A stretch of DNA of 64,000 nt from assembly GCF_003545715.1 (NCBI RefSeq), contig NZ_QVNU01000006.1, forward strand, positions 393,987 through 457,986, given 5' to 3'. Below, piece after piece: positions 60,031 through 64,000 of the stretch (the first letter of the stretch is position 1; every line of letters begins with the position of its first letter). A model generated the notes under the pieces. The model worked only from the letters and a program-made list of their open reading frames with translations. It searched no databases and was not told the DNA's origin. Source of the stretch: Taibaiella koreensis. GTDB lineage: Bacteria > Bacteroidota > Bacteroidia > Chitinophagales > Chitinophagaceae. Made by a program: the position numbers and the translations under genes.

Positions 60031-60068
60031 GCGTTTTGGGTATTGTTCACGCTTTAAAAACAAGCATC

Positions 60069-60809
60069 ATGGCAAAACAATCAGAAAGCACCAATGCCAA
60101 AAACCTCACCCACTTCGCAGCCTTGATCGATGTGCTGCTAACCTTTGGCGCCACTTACCGGCCGGTCAATCCGCTGCTGGCACTGCCGGCTATGGAAGTA
60201 CAACTGCTGAAAGCCCAGGAGGCACAAGAACTGTGCAACCAGCGCAAGTCGGCCTATAGCCTGGCGGTGGATAAGCAACAGCTTAACTTTACCGATCTCT
60301 CGCGCCTGGCTACCCATATAGGTAATGCTTTTAAGGCTGCCGGTACCACTGCCCAGGACCAGGCTACACTCGAGTCGGTGCTGCGCCGGCTTAAGGGCGT
60401 ACGCGCTACCAAGCCTAAAGCACCGGTTGCTCCCGAGGCTGGTATGCCTGTCAATGCCAAAAGCACGATATCGACTGCACAAATGAGCTATGCCAACCGT
60501 ATCGACAACTTTGCCCTGCTGATCGAAACCCTGAGATCGGGCGGTCTATACCAGCCCAACGAACAACACCTGTCGGTAGCCGGTCTCGAAATACGGCTCA
60601 ACGATATGCGCCAAAGCCATCGCGAGGTGTCGGTAGCGCTGGCGGGCCTGCAGGAAGCGCGCGACAAGCGCGATGCGCTGCTCTATACGCCGGGTACTGG
60701 CGTAGCCGATGTAGCCAGGGCCGCCAAGACGTATATTAAGAGTGTGTACGGCGCCACATCGGCCCAGTACAAGCATGTTACAGGTCTGCACTTTACCTCG
60801 GCCGGTTAG
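60069..60809 (+). CDS. Duplicated-domain helical protein, unknown function
   Basis: The 246-residue cytoplasmic protein (MAKQSESTNAK...) contains two homologous ~100-residue halves separated by a K/A/P-rich linker near residues 112-130. Each half runs (F)A.LI..L.....Y.PN...L....LE.(R/Q)L, then an A/L-rich helix, then a segment ending in a K.ATSAQY/K..G motif. The helical halves suggest a pseudo-dimer. I recall similar two-domain proteins in Bacteroidota, all without known function. A 60036 start lies upstream of the predicted transcription start and is rejected. Confidence 0.75.
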   Translation: MAKQSESTNAKNLTHFAALIDVLLTFGATYRPVNPLLALPAMEVQLLKAQEAQELCNQRKSAYSLAVDKQQLNFTDLSRLATHIGNAFKAAGTTAQDQATLESVLRRLKGVRATKPKAPVAPEAGMPVNAKSTISTAQMSYANRIDNFALLIETLRSGGLYQPNEQHLSVAGLEIRLNDMRQSHREVSVALAGLQEARDKRDALLYTPGTGVADVARAAKTYIKSVYGATSAQYKHVTGLHFTSAG

Positions 60810-60910
60810 TGCGTTGTTGCATCCCGGTATGGGATATCGATTTACAAGGGGCGCCAAGTTGTATATCCCTGCCCTTGGGTTGCAATAGCTTTCCGTATTA
60901 ACCAAACAAG

Positions 60911-61137
60911 CTTCCTGAATTTCAGAATAACCTCCCGTGACTTCAAAATAACCTTCCATGATTTCAGAATAAGCTCCCCAAATTTTAGAATAGCCTTCCT
61001 TGAAATCCGAAAAGGTGCCAACAATTCCGGAATAGCTACCCGGGAAATCCGAAAAGGCTTCTGAAATTTCAGAATAGCTTCCCATCATTTCAGAACAGGT
61101 CGCCACAATTTCAAAATAAGGTTCCGGGATATTTCAG
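60911..61137. repeat. 21-bp tandem repeat array
   Basis: Ten complete 21-bp units and a partial eleventh follow the duplicated-domain gene. Each has the form CTTCC-variable-(A)TTTCAGAATA-(G/A)(C/G), with copies starting at 60911, 60932, 60953 and so on every 21 bp. The unit at 61058-61078 contains the perfect palindrome TTCTGAAATTTCAGAA. Read on the minus strand the array encodes a heptapeptide repeat (GSYSEIS, EAFSDFP, GTFSDFK), but the frame then runs antisense through a real gene. Confidence 0.88.
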
Positions 61138-61159
61138 TCCCGTATTCCGGATACGCACC

Positions 61160-61378
61160 TCACTTACATACCCCACAGGTACCGCCCCGCTTGCTGCAAT
61201 GCTTGCAGTATTTACAATTTTTACAGGCCTGGCAATGCTTATCGCCGCTGCAGCCCCAGCTACGGCTATGGGCCGGTTCGTTATGCTCTTCTACCACTGT
61301 TACAGATACATTATTGCCATTGCAGGCGCAAAAACAGCTCAGCAGCAACAGCCGGCAGATAAGCAGCATACGGTTCAT
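61160..61378 (-). CDS. Small Cys-rich lipoprotein
   Basis: The 72-residue protein has a lipoprotein-type signal (MNRMLLICRLLLLSC, lipobox around C15-C19) and a mature part of about 55 residues. The last 31 residues carry eight cysteines. Five of them form consecutive CxxC steps (CQACKNCKYCKHC), and the protein ends in TCGVCK. Such spacing could bind Zn, Cu or an Fe-S centre, or form stacked disulfides in the periplasm. Function is unknown, but the pattern is far from random. Confidence 0.65.
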   Translation of the reverse strand: MNRMLLICRLLLLSCFCACNGNNVSVTVVEEHNEPAHSRSWGCSGDKHCQACKNCKYCKHCSKRGGTCGVCK

Positions 61379-61724
61379 AGGTTATAGATAGGTGTTGGCC
61401 GTGTAAAGTTTGGCTTTTCTTACCGGCGCTGCTATACCTATGCCTCGGTATTTTGAGGTTAAGGAACAAGATATACGTTGCCTTCATGGTGCGGCTGTTT
61501 ACCCCCGTCAAATACCAGCTATTTTTCCGGGTGATTGCCAGAACTTCTTTTCGGGTACAACTGCTTAGCTGCTGATCTATAAAAACTTAACAGGCTATAA
61601 AGAAGGCCTGTGGCGGCTTCCATAACGCAGGCAAAACCGGAAGGCTCTGTTAAAACCAGCAATGATGGGGTGTAAAGGGCTTTAAGCGATATTATCTTTA
61701 AGGTAACTAAACAACACCCCAACT
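61379..61724. other. Divergent intergenic region
   Basis: This 346-bp region lies between the Cys-rich lipoprotein and the protease-partner gene. A TATCTTTA element at 61693-61700 is one mismatch from TAnnTTTG and is a likely promoter for the rightward pair. No gene is seen. Confidence 0.4.
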
Positions 61725-62372
61725 ATGTTACAACGATCCCCCCGCTGGAAGGCCTTGCTGCTGGGTCTGGGCCTGGCGCTGCCGCTGTATGCCGCTGCCC
61801 AGTCGCCCACACTGCCCCTGAGCCCTATGCAGGCCCGCGACATTGCCGTGCACGACCTCAACAGGGTACTGGAATGGCTTCCGCCCGATCACCTGGAAGT
61901 ATACGGTTTCTCCGACCAGGACGATTTTTCTGCGATCAGCATCGGTACGCCGCTATATGTTACGGCCTTCTCCGATGAGTCGGTGATTGCCGGCAGTAAT
62001 CCCATGGTGCAAACGCATATGGTTATGCTGCCACTGGTATTGAAAGGCACTGCGCGTTGCTTTATCTACCTGAGCCCTAATGAAGAGGGTCGGTGGAGTA
62101 CCAATGGTCTGGGCGGCCACAACGAGGCTATCAGCTGGGACGCTATGATGAAGGGTAAAGAAGCCACAACTGCGGGCTACCTTACCTTGCTGCATATACC
62201 GCAAAATAATGCCGATTACCTGTGGCAAACAGAAAGCCGGAACTGGCAAGACATTAGCGTAGGCCCCGGTCACAACAATGGCCAGGTACTACAGGCCGAC
62301 CAGGCTTTCCGCGTAGCGGTACGTATTGCGGCAGAAGCCAGGGCTACGGTAAAAGAAGATGCCGGTAGCTGA
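61725..62372 (+). CDS. Secreted protein paired with a C70-type protease
   Basis: The 215-residue protein has a signal peptide (MLQRSPRWKALLLGLGLALPLYAAAQ). The mature domain is globular, mixed alpha/beta (GFSDQDDFSAISIGTPLYVTAF, MVQTHMVMLPLVLKGTARCFIYL), with no T9SS domain or lipobox, so it should stay in the periplasm. It ends 26 bp before the papain-like protease and is probably translated with it. An inhibitor or folding partner for the protease is a reasonable guess from the arrangement (compare SpeB/Spi and staphopain/staphostatin), but the fold is unknown. Confidence 0.75.
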   Translation: MLQRSPRWKALLLGLGLALPLYAAAQSPTLPLSPMQARDIAVHDLNRVLEWLPPDHLEVYGFSDQDDFSAISIGTPLYVTAFSDESVIAGSNPMVQTHMVMLPLVLKGTARCFIYLSPNEEGRWSTNGLGGHNEAISWDAMMKGKEATTAGYLTLLHIPQNNADYLWQTESRNWQDISVGPGHNNGQVLQADQAFRVAVRIAAEARATVKEDAGS

Positions 62373-62398
62373 TTTCATTCATCAAAATCATTCCAAAC

Positions 62399-63310
62399 AT
62401 GAAAAGGATCTATACTTATATCTTAGGGGTGGTATTGCTGCCCTTGAGCGGCGCGGTGAACGCGCAAACTACCGGATCGTATGTGCCGGTATATGTACAG
62501 GAACAAACACAATGGTGCTGGGCCGCCTGTAGCGCGATGCTGTACTGGGCCTATGGCTCGGGCACACAAAGCCAGTGTACGCTGGTGGGCGTAGCGCGCG
62601 ACAAGGAGAACGGCAATATATTTGGCGGCTGCAATAGCCTGAGCAATAGCACGGCCAGTCCCTGCACCAGTCCGGCTACCTTTAACTCGCCACAGAGCAT
62701 CTACGGCTGCGATGGCTCCATCGAAAGTATCCTGGATAATTACGGCATTTCTTCCACCGGCTACGGCTACGCATTTTCTGCTACCGATGTGGCCAACGCT
62801 ACGGCTGCCCGCAAGCATATGGTGGCCCGCTGGGGCTGGAACAGCGGTGGCGGTCACTTTGTGGTGATCAACCGCTACAAAGACGGCAATGTTTATTTCA
62901 ACAACCCCTTGTCGAGCAGCGCCTATATATGGAGCTATGCCAATTTCAGCACTTCGTATGGCAGCGCCACCTGGACACATACGCTGCGCATGGACAATAG
63001 CGCTCCCTATGGTACTATTTACAATAAAGGCCAGGCGCCTATCGACATCAGCGCCTTTGCACCCGGCGCCGAGCCCAGTCTCAACTGCTATCCCAACCCG
63101 GCAAGCAACCGCTTGAATGCCGTGATCAATCTTCCTGAAGGACAGGAAGGTGCGCTGAGCCTCTGCGATGCTACCGGCCGCCAGGTGTACAGCACATCAT
63201 TGGGCCAGGGTAAACATACGCTGAGCATCGATGTATCGTCCTGGGCGCGCGGAATCTATTTCCTGCAGCTGAACGGCACACCGCTGCGCCAGCGTGTGAG
63301 CATCCAATAA
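62399..63310 (+). CDS. Papain-like cysteine protease (C70/AvrRpt2-type) with T9SS type A domain
   Basis: The 303-residue protein has a signal peptide (MKRIYTYILGVVLLPLSGAVNAQ). The catalytic motif QEQTQWCWAACSAMLYW places Cys40 in the WCWAA context of the papain-like C70 group. The histidine is in GGGHFVVINRY near residue 152, and NNPL (VYFNNPLSS) supplies the third residue. The final ~75 residues are a type A sorting domain (CYPNPASNRLNAV...LCDATGRQVYS...GIYFLQL). The protein should be exported by T9SS and act outside the cell. It is co-transcribed with the preceding secreted protein. Its substrate is unknown. Confidence 0.92.
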   Translation: MKRIYTYILGVVLLPLSGAVNAQTTGSYVPVYVQEQTQWCWAACSAMLYWAYGSGTQSQCTLVGVARDKENGNIFGGCNSLSNSTASPCTSPATFNSPQSIYGCDGSIESILDNYGISSTGYGYAFSATDVANATAARKHMVARWGWNSGGGHFVVINRYKDGNVYFNNPLSSSAYIWSYANFSTSYGSATWTHTLRMDNSAPYGTIYNKGQAPIDISAFAPGAEPSLNCYPNPASNRLNAVINLPEGQEGALSLCDATGRQVYSTSLGQGKHTLSIDVSSWARGIYFLQLNGTPLRQRVSIQ

Positions 63311-63341
63311 CCGAGACCTTCCCCGGAATGCGCATCAATAA

Positions 63342-63380
63342 AAAACACCTCCTGTTCTTGCAACAGAAGGTGTTTTGCTT
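63342..63380 (+). terminator. Terminator of the protease operon
   Basis: Stem AAAACACCT-C-CTGTT / AACAG-A-AGGTGTTTT with a five-base loop, followed by GCTTTT. It lies between convergent genes. Confidence 0.85.
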
Positions 63381-63791
63381 TTAGGGGTAAAGTGTATCCG
63401 GTGAGCCAGGTTGTCTGTTCTTTGCCGATCCAACAAGCGTTATAATCAATATTGCGATAGCGCCTAAAGCGTAGGATAATATATCGAGCCAATGAAAGGA
63501 GTTGCCAATAACGATATTCCAGAAGCGGCTCTTTTGCAGGCCCAGGTGTGCTACCAGGTTAAAGTATTGTGCCATCTCTACCGCGCAGGCAAAAAGAAAA
63601 ACTGCGATTACAGTTGGTACAGGTTTGCTATCGATAAAGCTCCTGATAAAATAATAGATCAGCACCACCACAAGCAGATCACCACCATAAGGCCTGATGA
63701 TTCTATCGTGGACATACAGGGCAATAAAGATCTCTACGAGCAGCAGGATGAGGAAAACAATAAAAGCGGGAAGATGAAAACGGAGCTTCAT
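63381..63791 (-). CDS. DUF2809-family membrane protein
   Basis: From ATG 63791 the protein is 136 residues with four hydrophobic segments. The DUF2809 hallmarks are IALYVHDRIIRPYGGDLLVVVLIYYFIRS, then ACAVEMAQYFNL and FHWLDILSYALGA. The family is small, integral and uncharacterised. A longer frame to 63857 adds an unlikely polar N-terminus and is rejected. The remaining bases to the window end hold no gene. Confidence 0.87.
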   Translation of the reverse strand: MKLRFHLPAFIVFLILLLVEIFIALYVHDRIIRPYGGDLLVVVLIYYFIRSFIDSKPVPTVIAVFLFACAVEMAQYFNLVAHLGLQKSRFWNIVIGNSFHWLDILSYALGAIAILIITLVGSAKNRQPGSPDTLYP

Positions 63792-64000
63792 GGGTCCAAA
63801 GATAAGCAAGCCGGTCGGGACGCATAGCGGCCTGAACGGCGGCGGCACCTGGAGCATGATTGTGGGGGAAGATCATCCAGATCCGTTCAGATCGCTGCGC
63901 GCTCAGCTATCCCTGGGGATACCCTTCTCACAGACGCGTTGCGGCTCCTGCTGCAGCTTGCAGCAAGCACGTTCCGGCCGCGGCGGTTATGGCCATAAAA

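Noticed and set aside
60546..61106. Leftward 186-codon frame with a heptapeptide repeat (GSYSEIS, EAFSDFP, GTFSDFK)
   Set aside because: The repeat comes from the 21-bp DNA array. The second half of the frame is antisense to the duplicated-domain gene, and no promoter or signal is seen.
1..64000. tRNA, rRNA, CRISPR array, IS transposase, integrase or phage genes
   Set aside because: I found no T-arm-like GGTTCGA context, no spacer-repeat array, no DDE/tyrosine/serine recombinase motifs and no phage structural genes. The only mobile-type protein is the GIY-YIG nuclease.

Overview
The window looks like a chromosomal segment of a Bacteroidota bacterium, most likely of the Chitinophagales/Sphingobacteriia type. 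The evidence is direct. At least eight genes encode Sec-exported proteins ending in type IX secretion system (T9SS) sorting domains: six of type A (around 5.2, 12.0, 24.4, 36.8, 52.1 and 62.4 kb) and two of type B, the gliding-associated kind (left edge and 39.3 kb). Upstream regions carry the Bacteroidota -7 promoter element TAnnTTTG. Regulators are of the LytS/LytTR, reg_prop/Y_Y_Y and TPR-kinase/NarL kinds. I see no rRNA, tRNA, CRISPR array, classical transposase or SusC/SusD locus.

Layout. 0-9 kb: an edge-truncated type B T9SS protein, two small secreted proteins, a Crp/Fnr regulator with a CPBP membrane protease, an RCC1-propeller T9SS protein, an AT-rich cupin plus nitrilase pair, and a possible structured RNA. 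9-24.4 kb: an AraC regulator, a PI-PLC/ricin-B protein, a secreted esterase, a membrane/zinc-ribbon pair, an outer-membrane barrel, an alkyltransferase-like protein with an abnormal active site, a serine hydrolase, a lipid acyltransferase, a fatty acid desaturase, a DUF1684 protein and an M3 peptidase preceded by a heptanucleotide repeat array. 24.4-41.2 kb: a surface-protein locus with a 2486-residue adhesin-like protein, a LytTR regulator/sensor kinase operon and two more T9SS proteins. 41.5-44.2 kb: a TPR sensor kinase and NarL regulator. 44.3-51.4 kb: an Hsp70 operon with a GrpE-like small protein and a membrane protein, divergent from a 747-residue protein of unknown role. 51.4-56.2 kb: dense repeats, an FG-GAP T9SS protein and a GIY-YIG nuclease embedded in a repeat array. 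56.2-64 kb: an XRE regulator, a lipoprotein, an OLD-type ATPase-nuclease, a duplicated-domain protein, a Cys-rich lipoprotein and a C70-type protease with a secreted partner.

Two observations stand out. First, the two large secreted proteins flanking the LytTR two-component operon each have a pair of 21-bp direct repeats upstream. In both cases the second repeat starts exactly 72 bp before an identical TAATTTTG -7 element. This looks like the operator of that regulator and defines a local regulon. Second, the 54.3-56.2 kb array consists of about 200-bp units made of inverted copies of one short motif. One unit has its interior replaced by a GIY-YIG nuclease gene bounded by perfect ATTGTCATC inverted tips. 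This resembles an autonomous element with its non-autonomous derivatives, by analogy with REP/BIME elements and their RAYT transposase.

All functional calls come from reading motifs by eye. No database search, structure prediction or promoter mapping was possible.
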